Shown: positions 44,850 to 57,755, counted from the stretch's first letter. The stretch is DNA of 64,000 nt from Chimonanthus salicifolius (GCA_013350335.1 CM023536.1:42354314-42418313), one strand, 5' to 3'. Translations and numbers: made by a program. The notes: generated by a model not told the origin, from the letters alone.

Positions 44850-47800
44850 TCAATTGCATACAACATCAGAGTAAAAGGCTATGGTCCTGCGTTGACAATC
44901 CTGGACATTCAGGCAGTTCCACATCAAAAACCTCGAATTGTTTTGAACTGAAGAATGTGGAGGGACCAACCTATCAAAAGCAGCGCTCATCAAAGGTGAC
45001 AATATTGTAGCAACAACGATACCAGATCAGTTTGTAAATCATACAATGAAATCATATCAGTTTGTAAATCATAAATGGTCCAAATGGATTTTTGCATTTG
45101 AGTTGTGGAGACCTGAAATTGATCTTCTTTCATAAAAGAAAAAAAAAGTCCGAAAGGGGTCTAAACTCATCGTATCAAAGCTCTGTGTAAACAAAAATAG
45201 ACAGAAATATAAATTTTTTTGTAAAAAAATACTTCCAAGGGATGTACAGTCATTTTTACCAAAGAGCTTTATGTAGACAAAATTATGCGCTTGGCACATA
45301 TTGAAAAGCTACTGTGAATCAAAGAAATTTTCCGCTCTTATATAGCATTTATACTGTTTTGAACACTTAAATTAACCTACACACATATCAAGCAGCTTAC
45401 ACTTTTAATTTAACCAAGTTGAGGAACAGCTATCCACTGATGTATCAACAGTCACTCAAAACTCTCTCTGTTATATTAAAGAATAGTAAAAGGTAATAAC
45501 ATAATAAGAGTTGATCAAATCCATCTAAAGACCCAAATCTAATCCAAAAATCCCTTTTCCTACTTTTAGGTTACTTTTTTTTTTGTACTTGAAAGTCATC
45601 AAATCAAATATTAAAATTCATTTCCTACTTTTAGTCAGTTTTAGATGAATTTCCTTTTTTTTTTCTATGCTAATATTGAAGTAAATCACAACCTTTCGAC
45701 AAATGAACAGTTAAGATTTAATACAAATCCTTCAAACTCGCCAAATCTAAATCCCAAAATACTTTTATTTCTTGGTTTTTTATTGCATAGTTTTTTTTCT
45801 ATTTTTATACCAATAATTTTTTCCTTTTTTCCGTTGTTATACCAAAGCAAATTATAACCGTTCAAGAAATGAATAGTCAAGATTTATTTGGTCACCCAAA
45901 ACTGTCTTTTTATATTGAAAAATAGTAAAAGACAATTCAAATCCTAAAATATTTTTATATATTAGAGGACCATACGGTGCTTATTCAAGAGAATATTGTT
46001 TTTCCATTTCGCCAACATTGATATGGGTGAGGGCCACCTCCCAGAAATCTAAGCCAGTCCCCAACTAGGCTCCATTTGAGGATGGAGTGATGGACAATAG
46101 GTAAAATCTTCCCACTATGAGAAATCAAAGAAGAAGTGCCATGGTGGATGTTTTTTATAGATAATATATGACATAATGATATGAAGCAACAACTCAATAG
46201 TAAGTTGGATTTTTGGTGGAGAACGCTCACGACAAATGGTTTGAGAATTAATAGAACTAAGACAGAATAAATGGAGTGTAATTTATTAGAACAGAAGATA
46301 GAGAGGGTAGGCCAATAAGAATTGAAAATGACTTCGTAGTGCATTACAATAAGTTTAGATACTTGGGAGTTATGATAGAATCTATTGGAGGATTAGACTC
46401 AAACACAACTAGTAGGATGGGAGCAAGGTGGGCAAGATGCAGTCAAGCTAGTAGAGTTCTGTGTGATAGGAGAGCCCCACATTCTTTAAAAGGATTATTT
46501 TATAACACAACTATCAGACCCACAATGCTTTACAGAGGAAATGATGAAAAGACAAATAGATAGCGTTAGGGTGACGGAGATGTGCATATTAAATTAATTG
46601 AGTGGATTGAACTCTATAGGATAAAGTTAAAAATGTCCAAATTTAGGATAGCATGAGAAATTGAGAGAAACTCATTTGATATGGTAGAAGACTAGAGACA
46701 ACCCTGGTATGTAACGTTGAGATGTTACACATTGCCGTGGAAGGAAGGGATAAAGAAAGACATGCTAGATAGTGGAGTGACTTATTGTATAGTTTATGAT
46801 AGGTAAATGGAATAGAACTCAAAAAGAAACCTTAGATAGATGTGATATTGGCTATCATAATGATGATGACTATGAGAGTGGGGAAAATTGGAACTTAGTA
46901 TGACCCAATGTGAAAGATTTTGCATGTCAGCTATCCACAATAGGACCCCATTGTAAGAACAGTTTGGGGTGTGCACAAGCAATCATGCACACATGCACTT
47001 ACACGCAGACGTACATAGACAGAGAGTAATGTTCAATCAATCATTTCCATACTACATATTTAATGAATTGATATGTCAGCATTACGAAGTGAAGGACCTT
47101 TTTTTTTTTTAAGATTTTTAAAGTGACAGTTACTTCAACATAATACTACTCCTATTTCAGAATTTTTTATTTCTTAAGAATAAAGTAAACATATCTTTGA
47201 TTTAATGGAAAAATAAAGGAATAAGACAAGTAATTTGAGACAATTTCAATAAGACAAGTATTTTGGGACAGAATGAGTATTATATTAGAAATATTCTCCT
47301 ATATCACAACATTCATTAAAGTTTGGTATAACTAAAGCACAAAATAGTCGTGCTAAGCAAAAGGAGCAAGAAAAGGACATAAAGATAGAGCACATGAGAT
47401 AAGAGTATAGAAGCTGTCTGTAGACTCACAGGAGGTCCAAGTTCTGGAGGAATAATTAGTCGGCGCTTCCCCCCAGGCCTCATATTTTGCATTCCTTCTT
47501 CAAATCCTGAAATGATAGTTATTAATCATTTCACTACTATGAACAACCGCATGACATTAGAATATTCAGATAATTATTGCAACTCATATGTTCACCTGGA
47601 ACCAAAGCTTTGGTGCCTAGCCGAATCTTGGCTGGTGTTCCTTGCAGGTAGGTGCTATCAATACGACGACCTGATTCATTGTATCCAACATAGTGGAATG
47701 TCACCTGTCATTCAGAGCACTTGAGTCATAAGTGTATTCCATATTGCTGAAGAAAATTGATAAACACAAATTTATTAATGGAACCAAGTCTAACTACAAA

Positions 47801-49868
47801 GACTAAAGGTATTAGACTTGTAAGTTTAGTCCAGTTCAAAATTTTCAAAAAGAATATCATATCTACTTGTTTAATACCAACAGGGTAGAATATCAACTTC
47901 AAAATGTCATCATGACAATGAAACTCATTGCTAGAAGCAGGAGAAAAATTCCAGAATTGTTAGAAAAGAGTAGTCTCTAAAGAAAATGCAAGGAAAAACC
48001 TGTTGACCAGCCTTTGGGCAATCACCTTTACCAACTTCTATATCCAGATATACAAGTCCTGAGTCGCACTTTACATAATCGTCAGATGTTACTACTTTCA
48101 CCTGGAAACCTGAATTATATTTGCAATATTACAGTCAGTTGGATGGACTGTGGAATAAAGTTCCAAGTTTTAAATGATTCGGTGCAGTTCTAAAAAGGAA
48201 TATCTACAATGCGAATTAAACTGAGCAAAATTGAATAGTACTGCTGTGCAAGCTTGCAGAAAAGGAAGTGGTTCATACTGTATTTTGGGGAGAAGGGGGG
48301 TGGAATATGTTCTGTAGGTAAAACACAGCACCCTTGATCTACTCAAATAATACATATTAGAAAGATTGTATCTAATCAAATATTATGCTTAAAGTGCATA
48401 TGTGGACAGTTCTGATTGACATGCAATAACTGGTTAAAAAAAACGAGAATGTCCAGAATGCATTTCTTCCAAAGTAATCATATTGAAGGGAATGGGTTCA
48501 ATATTGCAATTATGTTGCATTTAACTGCAATTAGGGAACTACATTTTTATTATAAATACAAGGAAATATAATTTCCATTCGGCTCTGTCATTGATATTCA
48601 GTCACTTCCCTCTTCAACAAATGGAATTTCTACACCTTAAAATGGTTATGGATTGGTAGACCATATACTTAACACATTCTTTGAATATTCTGCTTAGAGA
48701 CATACATTTTATTGATACAATTGGATCTCGGTGGATACAATATGTGAGGATCTGCTGGCAGCTAAGGATCTGAGCCACTATAAATATTACCAAAGGTAGA
48801 ATGTGAGGATCTGCTGGCAGCTAAGGATCTGAGCCACTATAAATATTACCAAAGGTAGAATCAATAATAAAAACCATCCTCCATGAATAAGGAAACAAAA
48901 TAAAAAATAAATCCTAAGCTACAAAATCAAAAACCAATAATGATGGATAGATAACATGTCTTAAGCACAGAAACTCTATCAAACATCAATCCAGATTTAC
49001 TTCTCTATTTATCAGTGTCAATAATTACATGCCAAGTCCAAAGTCACAGCAAACAAGTGCATTTACATCATTATCAAGGTTATTCCAAGTATCATTTCAG
49101 GGGCAACTTTAACAGTGATGTCTCTCACCAGATTGTCTTTGTTGCTATGTCTTTAAAACAGCACACGATAGTGATGATACCTTACCTTCTCTAATGAAAT
49201 TTGGGAAGTCCATAGGTGCCTTATTTGCCTCTTGTATCCGCTTATTTTGTTCAAGTAAGCGCCTTTCATCATATGGGCTCCTACTTTTTGCCATCCCTGA
49301 GGCAGAGAACGCCCAAAATGAACCCAAGGAGACCAGAAAGATAGAAAGTAGACATCTGCGTCCTCTACTTTCTTCAGAATAATGTATGCGTCTCTTCCAT
49401 TCTATGTTTATCCTGGAAAATGTTTACCTTAAGTAAATTACACCATATATATAGAACTCAATGATCACTGGAAAAGGTAGTACTAGCTATTTTCTGAAAT
49501 GTAGTAACGTGGAAGATATTACCTTTCACATCTGAAAGGATGTCTCAAGTATATGGGAACTTGCTTCTTTCGTAAACAGAACGTTTGAAGTGTGATCTCA
49601 ACAGAGAGAGTTTTAGCTGCAAGGAGGAAAATGCATCTTAAAAATGTCGAATGAAGACTTTGTAAACCAGAGGCATTAGTAGTAATTGACTATATGGAAA
49701 GACATAAGTGACGCTCTAGCAAAGGCAGGTGCTTGTAGTGATTGGCTTTTGTCCATAAATTCTACCCTTGTGCCTTATCCTCTTGTTATTATGTCATCCA
49801 TTACCCAATGGACCGTTCACTACATTGTTTGCATTCCACTTCTATTTATTAAGGAAAATCTTTACCAT

Positions 49869-49905
<37 letters not shown>

Positions 49906-52900
49906 CAATCAGAAGAGAAGAAGAAAAAAAGATGAAATGAAGAAAAGCAAAAAATGAAGCCTAAAACTCTGCACCTTACCGATCTGTAAGCATAATTCAG
50001 TTCATCCAAACAATTGCAGTTCAAATCAATGACTCAGCACCGATGAAACAACAATGATTGATAAATTAAATTAAATATGATTTTTATTATAAACTGTTGA
50101 TCATATATGAATTTCATTTTTCAAAAAAAATCATAGATGAATTTCATAAAGTAAAGAAAAGGAAAGACAGATGCAGGATCTGAGATAGGAAATCTATTGG
50201 GACCACTACCTTTCCAATTTCTTTTTTTTTAATAACATGGGTATCCCACCTCGCATTGGAGGTGAGACTAATTTCACAGATAACTAAACCACTCGCAAGT
50301 GTCATATATCAGATAAGCCCCAGAGGAGTGGATCTTACTACCTTTACAATTTTTCAATTTAATATGGAAAAATAAAAATAATAAAAAAAAAGAAAGAGAA
50401 TCCACAAGCAAGGCAAAGTCAAAAGCTACTCAACCATGGCAAAAAAACTTATGTGGAAACCTACTAACATGAAAGGAAAAAGCACAAAGTGGACCTGAGA
50501 GAATATCTACTAAATAAAGAGAATACAAGATTTCATCCTTATGGCCAAATTCAGAATAAGAAACGAGAGATCAAAACATATTGATAGGAACCTACTTCCT
50601 TGCCCTACAGACCCCCCCTTCAAAGAAGAAGAAATCTGATCTCAAGAAGACATCCCACCAAACTGCAACTATAGCTCTAAGCCTTGATGGTGAAAGCATA
50701 GAAAACTCATCAAAAGAATTGTGCCATCAGTTTCCTTTCGGACTGTTGGTTGGTTTGGAGAAAATACTCACTCAAGATAATTTACGCAAGAGGGGAAGCG
50801 TATTGGTAAGTGCTTGCCTTTTTTGCCTTCAGACTTCTAAAGATGTCGATCATCTCTCGATTCACTGTTCTTTCTCGTCGACTGTCTAGAGTGCTATCTT
50901 AGACTAGTTTGATATCCAATGGTCTATGCCCTCTACAGTTGCTTAGCTTTCATTTGCTTGGAAGATCTCCAGTGTCTCCTCTAGGTGCTCAAAGTTATGG
51001 CGTCTTGCCCTTTTTGCAATATTGTGGAGCATTTGGTGGGAGCGCAATAATAGGTATTCAGGAATGCCCCCAACGTATTTGTAACTAGATTATGATGAAA
51101 TACGTGGCATGGGCGTCTTCTATTGCAGATTTCCAACATGTCTCCATGATAGATATTTTGCATGTCAAGGACTGCGTAGGGCTTTCTTAGTCTCTAGCTG
51201 AATTGTGTATGTTGTTTTTTCCATCTCGGGTGTTCGGGTTTGCAGTTGTATGGGGTTGAGGGCTCCTTCTTTCTTTTATGCCTTGCCAGTTCTTTTAGCA
51301 CCTATTGTGCCTTTTATTTAAATATTATTTCAGTTACCATTAAAAAAAACCACTTAATGTCGTGAAAATTGAACCATATTGATAAAATCGTTATATATCT
51401 TGAACCACAAATCGTACATCGTAATCATAGAATCATAGGATTATAAGTGTTTTCTCTAAAAAATATTTAATATATGAAGTAACATAGAAAGTATCTAAAA
51501 ATGTAATAATGTGAATAATTCTCCAACTTTCTTTCAATATTAAGTGAATATTATATAACTATTTCATTAAAATTTAAATTTCAATACTCTAACTTCAAAA
51601 GTATCATGTTAGTATATAATCCAGGTATATTGTGAAAAGTCGACAATTAACTAAAAAGCCCTCCAAACATCCAAAGGGCCTACATGTTCAACAGCTCAAG
51701 TCTCCAAGACTATCAAAACAAAAAGTTTCATGATTTCATAATCCAAGTAATCTCATAATTCTATTATTTATAGGAATTATAAGATCCCTTAATAGATACC
51801 AATTATTCCTCTTATCATATCGTACGAATTGTGTATTGTAAGGGATTTAACAACAGTAAACCCAATAACCCATCTATGTGAGTAAAAGGGAGAAAGGGTC
51901 TTCAACCTTAATTTCTTGCACTATATATATGTGAGCATTATATATGATTGGGTTTCTAATCCTTGGGTGTTTGTATTGGATGCCTTGTATTGGAGAGAGA
52001 CCTGAGAGCCTATTGATTGTGTGTTGGGTAATCTTTCGCATTTATACATTTGTGGACCATTTAAAAAAATTGTTTTGTAAGCGTTTCAAATGTTTTCAAA
52101 GTATTTCCTTTTGTTTTTGTTATGAAATCTAGCTGAAATGTGGTTTTCCTCCATTAAAGAAATAAATGTGAATTGCGAGTGGAGTGTTGTTCGTCTGAAA
52201 GAGCTTGAACTAGTGAACAAGAATGGGATGTAAGTAGAACCTCTCACAGAGTTGTTGAGTGTTGGCAAAGTTTACCTACACATGCATGCAAGCCAAGCCA
52301 CCATGGTGGAGCTCAAAGGAACATGTTGTTGTGGGGAAAAGCCTTTCCTACCACGCAAAAACAACAATATCGAAAAGAAAAACAGAAAGGAGAAAATCAA
52401 AAAACAGAATCAAAACACAACATAGAGATTTATGTCATTCTCTTTCGGTACGTCCACAGGTTCAAACCAGATCTAATATGTTCAAAGGCAAGAAATCGAA
52501 GAAGAGACGACTGTGATCCTTGTTAAAATTTTCACTCTACTCTCTCTCACTTAAAAGAGACATTATATACTACCCTAATTAGGGCTTACAAAAGGTGCAA
52601 TGCACAAATTAGAAAATTTCCCTCCAATAAAAGTTGGGTCACGAGAGTTGCCCTCTGTGACCCCCAGCGAGCTCAACACGGAGCTTGACCCTCGCAGTGG
52701 AGATCGGATCAATAGTATATATCTGATAATCAGGCTCCAGAGAACCTAACACGTGTAGCAACACTTATAGGAATGATAACTCACAAGTCACAAATTGTGT
52801 AGAGGGGAAAGGAACGGGGGGGGGGGGGGGGGTTGTGTTTGAGGGATGAAAATCCTAGTTTTATGGGGTTCAGGAGGTCCATTTGTCTTGATTAATATGG

Positions 52901-53853
52901 TCTACATTTTCCAAAATTTATAATCTTATTTGTTAATAATATTAATATTTCTAATATACAAATTTGGAATTTAATCAAATCACATTTCTGCTTTCTGTTT
53001 GTTACTCATTATTACCTCACTCGTGGGCAATCCGAACTGTTGGAAGTCCAGATCCAGCTTAGAGGATGGTTGTTCATGGGCGCATGGTAGATCATTGTAT
53101 CTTACGGTTGATTCTGTTAAGAACCTTCAAATTGAGAAGTTTACTCAACAGGCAGAACTTATCCAAAAGAGTGTCACTAAAGTGCTTAGGTTGGATTAGA
53201 TCAAAGTTTTTGCCTTTGTACCCACTACAGATGTCTCAACAGCTGTTGTTGTCTCAAATCCAATACATACCATTGTCTTGCAATCACTGTTTAGTAAACC
53301 CATTCGTGTTTCAGCAACCCAAAATGCTCTGATTTAGCCAATTTTACAAACCTGCTAACTTGTACCTTGTTTTATTTATTAAATAAATTAAACAAACCCC
53401 CAATATTTTAGTCCATTTAACATAATAGCCTTCCCTTCTCCTAGTACATTCTACTATATAATCCTTTGTATCTTTGTATTGGGGCAAATTACAATTAACT
53501 TGCCTCAATGATAACTAAAAAGATTCATGAACACTCAACAGAATAAGCAACACAAAGGGCTCATATTGAGTCAGACCATAAACCCAGATGAAGAATTCAG
53601 AAATATGCAGAACTGAGAAAAACCATCATCACATTCAAAGAAGTCTAATCCCATCCACCATATGGGGTCGACCTTCACATGAAACAGTAAAATACCCACA
53701 CGAAAGAGAAAGAGAACGAAAAGGCACCGATGGCAATTCGAGGAAAGAGTGAGAAACAATGAAAGAAGACTGGAAGGATCAAATAAAGAAAAGTTGATGG
53801 TTGAGATGCTTACATGGAAATGCAGTCGTAGAGGAGATTGGGACTGTCAGCAT
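44850..53853 (-). CDS. FKBP20-2: FKBP20-2-like thylakoid-lumen immunophilin (7 exons)
   Basis: FKBP-type peptidyl-prolyl isomerase. In Arabidopsis the homologue works in the thylakoid lumen and is needed for photosystem II supercomplex accumulation. Exons on the minus strand: 53814-53853, 49523-49616, 49186-49412, 48000-48109, 47596-47704, 47430-47506, 44850-44970. All introns are GT-AG and codon phases match at every junction. Residues 1-60 look like a chloroplast transit peptide (MLTVPISSTTAFPS, KTLSVEITL). Twin Arg63-Arg64 before a hydrophobic stretch (65-80) and FSASGMA suggest Tat import and cleavage. The mature start SPYDERRLLEQNKRIQEANK is diagnostic. The FKBP domain follows (VTFHYVGYNESGRRIDSTY, GMQNMRPGGKRRLIIPPELG). 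One extra C in the last exon (GG at 44912-44913 on plus) shifts the frame after VFDVEL. As read it ends at 44866; without it the conserved tail with Cys244 and Cys257 runs to the stop at 44850-44852 (258 aa). Confidence 0.92.
46150..46800 (+). mobile_element. RTE-type LINE fragment in FKBP20-2 intron 6
   Basis: Plus-strand translation shows KLDFWWRTLTTNGLRINRTK, then FRYLGVMIESIGGLDSNTTS, RVLCDRRAPHSLKGLFYNT and TIRPTMLYRGND. This is the C-terminal RT region of plant RTE-like LINEs. The 5' half is missing (usual 5' truncation) and stops interrupt it. It lies antisense to the host gene. Confidence 0.8.
48742..48859. repeat. exact tandem duplication, 2 x 59 bp
   Basis: 48742-48800 and 48801-48859 are identical 59-bp units beginning ATGTGAGGATCTGCTGGC. 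They lie in intron 3 of FKBP20-2. Perfect identity implies a recent duplication or an assembly duplication. Confidence 0.95.
49869..49905. repeat. CT/TA microsatellite
   Basis: A (TC)n run followed by (TA)n in intron 1 of FKBP20-2. Confidence 0.95.
50740..51350 (+). mobile_element. 5'-truncated L1-type LINE in FKBP20-2 intron 1
   Basis: Plus-strand text gives ILTQDNLRKRGSVLVSACLF, then CLQTSKDVDHLSIHCSFSS, FAWKISSVSSRCSKLWRLA and AILWSIWWERNNR. This is the zinc-finger (zf-RVT) region at the C-terminus of plant L1 ORF2. A 3' untranslated region and a short A tail (51341-51348) follow. The rest of ORF2 is absent. Confidence 0.78.
52816..52832. repeat. poly(G) run of 17
   Basis: An uninterrupted G17 in intron 1 of FKBP20-2. 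Such runs are error-prone in sequencing, so the exact length is doubtful. Confidence 0.9.
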
Positions 53854-55220
53854 GACTCTCTTTTTCTAATTCCTTTCTCCTATTTAGAAGTTCTCTAGTA
53901 GGATTCTAACATAAATCAAATGGGAAAGGAGTTGTTCTCCTTCCAGTCGGAGGAGATGAGAGCAGGTGTGAAACACTACCGACCGTGTATCTCCAACGTA
54001 TGCAACGAGTCCTTATCTACTTTGTAACTTGGACAATTCATCACGTCAGCAATATATTATTGAGAAACAAAATTTTATATATTTAAAATTAATTTTTTAT
54101 TTTACTTCTTCATTTAACTTCACCATAAATTATAAACTATAGATTAACTCATTCTACTATATATTAAATTTTTTTTTCTCTTATCAACTTTGTAAGTGAT
54201 AGACTCGACAACTTTCTAGTTCTCATTCAATGAGTTCCTTCTATTTAGACAATGTGCCATATCAATAATAAATTATTAAAAACCAAGTTTATATCTTTAA
54301 AATTGATTTTTAATTTTACTTCTTCATTTTATTTTATTATAAATTATAAATTGAGCCACTTTACTATTTATTATATTATTTTTATTTTTTCTTATATATT
54401 ATTTTATTAATTATATATAATATTTTTTACATTAATTTAATATTTTAAAATAATGAGAATTTATTCTTTATATCTATTATGACTTTTGAATTCTCTTAAA
54501 ATATTTTAAGATGAGTTAAAATTTTATAATCTATTAATGAATAAATTTTCAAAGTTATCTAAATATTCATTTTTCAATTGCACTAGACATTTTTAGGTGA
54601 TGTTTATAAAAAAAGAACATTATTGAAGTTTTAAATTTATTTAATATTAATTTTTTATAATTCTAATATTTAATACAACTTTTTAACATCTTTTTATATA
54701 ATATCTGTCTATATATCTCATACTTCTCTAAAATTGTTTTTGCTAAAATATTCATTATGGGTGAGGAGTTTTTTATAGAATAATATTTTCTATATTGTTG
54801 TCTTTATTTTCCGGTATGATAAAATACTAATATAATTTTAAATTTTTAATATTTATAAATACTTGAACATTTATCTAAAAATGACCCATGAAAAAAATAT
54901 ATGATAAAATATTATTTATGTTATACTGCAAAGAAAAAGATTATAGATATATTTATATGTAAAAATATATAATTTTATTTAAAAAATAATAATAATATAA
55001 TCTAATATAATATAGTAAAGAAGGAAAAGAGAGGAAACCACCCTTTAGACTTTTAAGAGGTTAGGACTCGTCACTTTAGACGCTACCGTGGCTTTCCGTT
55101 TCTGCGCTCCAATTTCGACCAAACTCATCTCTCCTTCGCCTCTTTCGTGGATTTCGCTTTTCTATACCGATCTCAGATCGTGGAATTTCCTCTATCCAGT
55201 CAACTCACAGCAGGGACGGG
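53854..55220. promoter_or_regulatory. divergent promoter region of FKBP20-2 and ARFC1
   Basis: The two start codons face away from each other across 1367 bp. The centre (54060-55020) is extremely AT-rich and holds no gene. GC-richer shoulders at 53860-54000 and 55030-55220 are the likely 5' untranslated regions. No single TATA box could be assigned with confidence. Confidence 0.5.
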
Positions 55221-55413
55221 ATGGGGCAACTAATATCGAGATTCTGGTTCATGTTATTTCCAGCCAAGGAGTACAAGATCGTGGTGGTGGGTCTTGACAA
55301 CGCGGGGAAGACGACGACGCTCTACAAACTCCATCTTGGGGAGGTGGTCACCACCCATCCCACCTGTCGGCAGCAACGTCGAAGAGCTCGTTTACAAGAA
55401 CATCAGATTCGAG
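55221..55413 (+). CDS. ARFC1: ARFC1/ARL5-type small GTPase, first exon (one frameshift)
   Basis: ARF-like GTPase expected on Golgi or trans-Golgi membranes. The start [20 protein letters not shown] has Gly2 for N-myristoylation and an amphipathic helix. The P-loop is GLDNAGKT (residues 24-31), followed by [15 protein letters not shown]. An extra base near 55364-55365 (CACCTGTCGG) shifts the frame. Without it, [16 protein letters not shown] follows and the exon ends at a GTATGT donor after 55413. The 64 residues match the N-terminus of plant ARFC1 closely. Switch II (DLGGQ) and the NKQD and C-terminal segments were not found anywhere up to 64000, so either the intron exceeds 8.5 kb or only an exon 1 fragment remains. 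It is divergent from FKBP20-2. Confidence 0.8.
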
Positions 55414-57604
55414 GTATGTTTCCTTCACATTCTTCCCAAATCATTTATTTTCATTTCCTGCTTGTTATACTTTTATAATTTTGTAATTGATTGTGAAATT
55501 TGAATTCCTTTTCTGCTGATTTAATTTACAATGTTTTTTTTTTCATTTTCTGTTGTGAATTTGATGATAGATACATAGATAGATGTTCTTTTGCTGGCAT
55601 GCATTGAGAGTGCACTATGGGTGTTTTTATTTTGGCCCAGATCCCAGGTAGATTGATCTTGTATGGGAATCGAAACACACCTTCAAGATCCATGGATGGA
55701 TGCATGGAAAGCCCAAAAATGAAAAGACGGCTAAACCAGTTTTCCGATTTAGTAATCGTTGTTTTGCAAGAAATTGCTTTACTTTCGACCTGTCTCATTT
55801 GTGTGCATACTCATGGATTTCACAGAAGATCAAAAATCATTAAAAGCCCCCCTTTTTGTGTGCCCACGAAGGCCCACATGGATGGGTTGGTTTAAAAGCT
55901 CTATGTTTGGATATGGGGGCCTTACAAAAAATCACCTTGATGGGTTCATAGAAGCCTTTTTTGTAAGGCCCCAAATTAATAGCTCACTTTAGATGGTTTG
56001 AATTCAGGTGGGTAAAAAAAGACTGCTTTGTATGTAGCTCTGCTGTTGTCTGTACTACTCGGATAATATTTAATGGATTAAATATGATTTAGCTGATAAA
56101 ATGTTTTACATGTATTATGGTGATCGTGGTGCAATAATATTAATAGGAGGTGGAGCTAAAGGCTTAGTTGGATAGGCTCATTGTATATCAAATGTACTGG
56201 ACTATAGGAATTAAGATATAGTTGAAAACAATTTGATCTTGGATATGACTTTGATGATGATGATGATGATGATGATGATAGGTGAAAAGGGTGACATACT
56301 TGTTACTGATATAATAAGTTGATTTAAGTTGATTTGTTAGCAATTAGTAAACTCTTATACTGCTCTAAAGCCCTTTGTATCAATGGCACTTAGGGATGTT
56401 GAAGGAAGACAACTTCGTAGCACTTCATCTGGGCACGAGTGACACAACTTTGGTAGAATATTTTTAAAAAGAAAAAAAGATACTAATGATGGCAAAATTC
56501 AGAAAAGTAAAAACAAATGCTATATATTTCATCTGTTATCTCTCATATGTTAGTAGGAGTGGTTGACACTTGCAGTTGACTAGAATTGAATATGGATCTC
56601 ACAGTGATGACTTCTTGTTGTTTACACCTAAACTTTAACAATTCCTTTTTTACCTGCATTAGTTGTGGTTGTATGGTAAACCGAGTATCTGTTGATGCAG
56701 AGTATTCCAGTGTCCAAGTTTGAGCTGGATGTTGGAATTGGAATATGTTTGTCCTCGGATCATGAAATCTTGGCGATTTCTCTATCTAATGAATGAGGAG
56801 TCCATTTTGATATCTTCTGCCCTGCACCCACCAATTATGCTACAGGTGGTGGTTATTGTTTGTGCCACAATTTCTTGTTGCTCACTCTCATTCTTATTCT
56901 TGCCACAATTTTTTATGGTTAGTGTTATTAGCCTTATTGAGTTTGAGAAGGAAGCACATAAATGTAGGTTGTTGCCCTATTTTGTATGGTTTATTAAAAT
57001 AATGCAAAGAATCTTATGGGCAATGATCTCCAGCTAACAGCACACATCTTGCGACATATTACTCTTATGCACTATTATTCTTCTCTCTCTCATATTATTG
57101 ACCATGGCCCATTTCTAAAGTGTCATCTTCGAAGTCCATTTATTTGTGGTCTTTCTCAGCATTTTTCATTTTGTTACCCATATCTTTAATTTCTTCTTGC
57201 ACGAGTCCCTCAAATGTCTTGTCCTTTGTCTTTAAAATAAAACCACCAAAAAAGAAAGAGAAAGAATGGGCATTTCCCTTTCGTAGACACATGGATATGG
57301 TGTTGAAAAACTTGCACGGATGGTGTCATTTAATGGAAAACCATAAGATATTGAGATGATTCAGAAATAACAACAACAAAATTGAGCTTCCATATAGTGT
57401 TCACTGAAGATGAGATTGAAATGTTAAGATATTCTCTTTTCTAAGTTTGATCTGGAAGAAGCTCTTTGTATATTAAAAAAAATTGATGTTGTGATTGGAT
57501 TTGGATTAAGAATGATTTTAATGGAGTGAGATGGATAGACTAGAGGTGTATATTAGGCAAATTGGTCATGTTGGGGGACAATCTAAGCTCAGCCCTATTT
57601 TAAT
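55414..57604. other. presumed intron 1 of ARFC1, first part
   Basis: No coding motif was recognised. It holds a GAT trinucleotide run (56252-56280). Short open frames here (for example 55617-55895, 56720-57037) have no family resemblance. Confidence 0.4.
56252..56280. repeat. GAT microsatellite
   Basis: About nine uninterrupted TGA/GAT units. Confidence 0.95.
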
Positions 57605-57755
57605 TTTTTTTTTAATAATATGGGTATCCCTGAGCCCAAGTATACATGAACCCCCCCACAAGCCTCGTGCGTTGGGTTACTTTGGGAGGAGTTGAACCTG
57701 AAACCTCTAGACTATTCCTAAAAGTTCAAGCCAACTGAGCTACCCGTTCGGGCTT
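57605..57755 (-). mobile_element. tRNA-derived SINE, minus strand
   Basis: On the minus strand the head reads GCCCGAACGGGTAGCTCAGTTGGC, containing box A, followed about 40 nt later by box B GGTTCAACTCC. The tail ends in GATACCCATATTATTAAA and an A run (plus-strand T run, 57605-57613). Flanks CCCTATTTTAA (left) and ACCTAATTTTAA (right) are an imperfect TSD. The intact tRNA-like head could be mistaken for a tRNA gene, but no acceptor stem pairing exists. A tail resembling this family also occurs near 50222-50248. Confidence 0.82.

Noticed and set aside
57690..57755. Minus-strand tRNA gene
   Set aside because: Box A and box B are present but no acceptor or anticodon stem pairing was found, and a SINE body and A tail follow.
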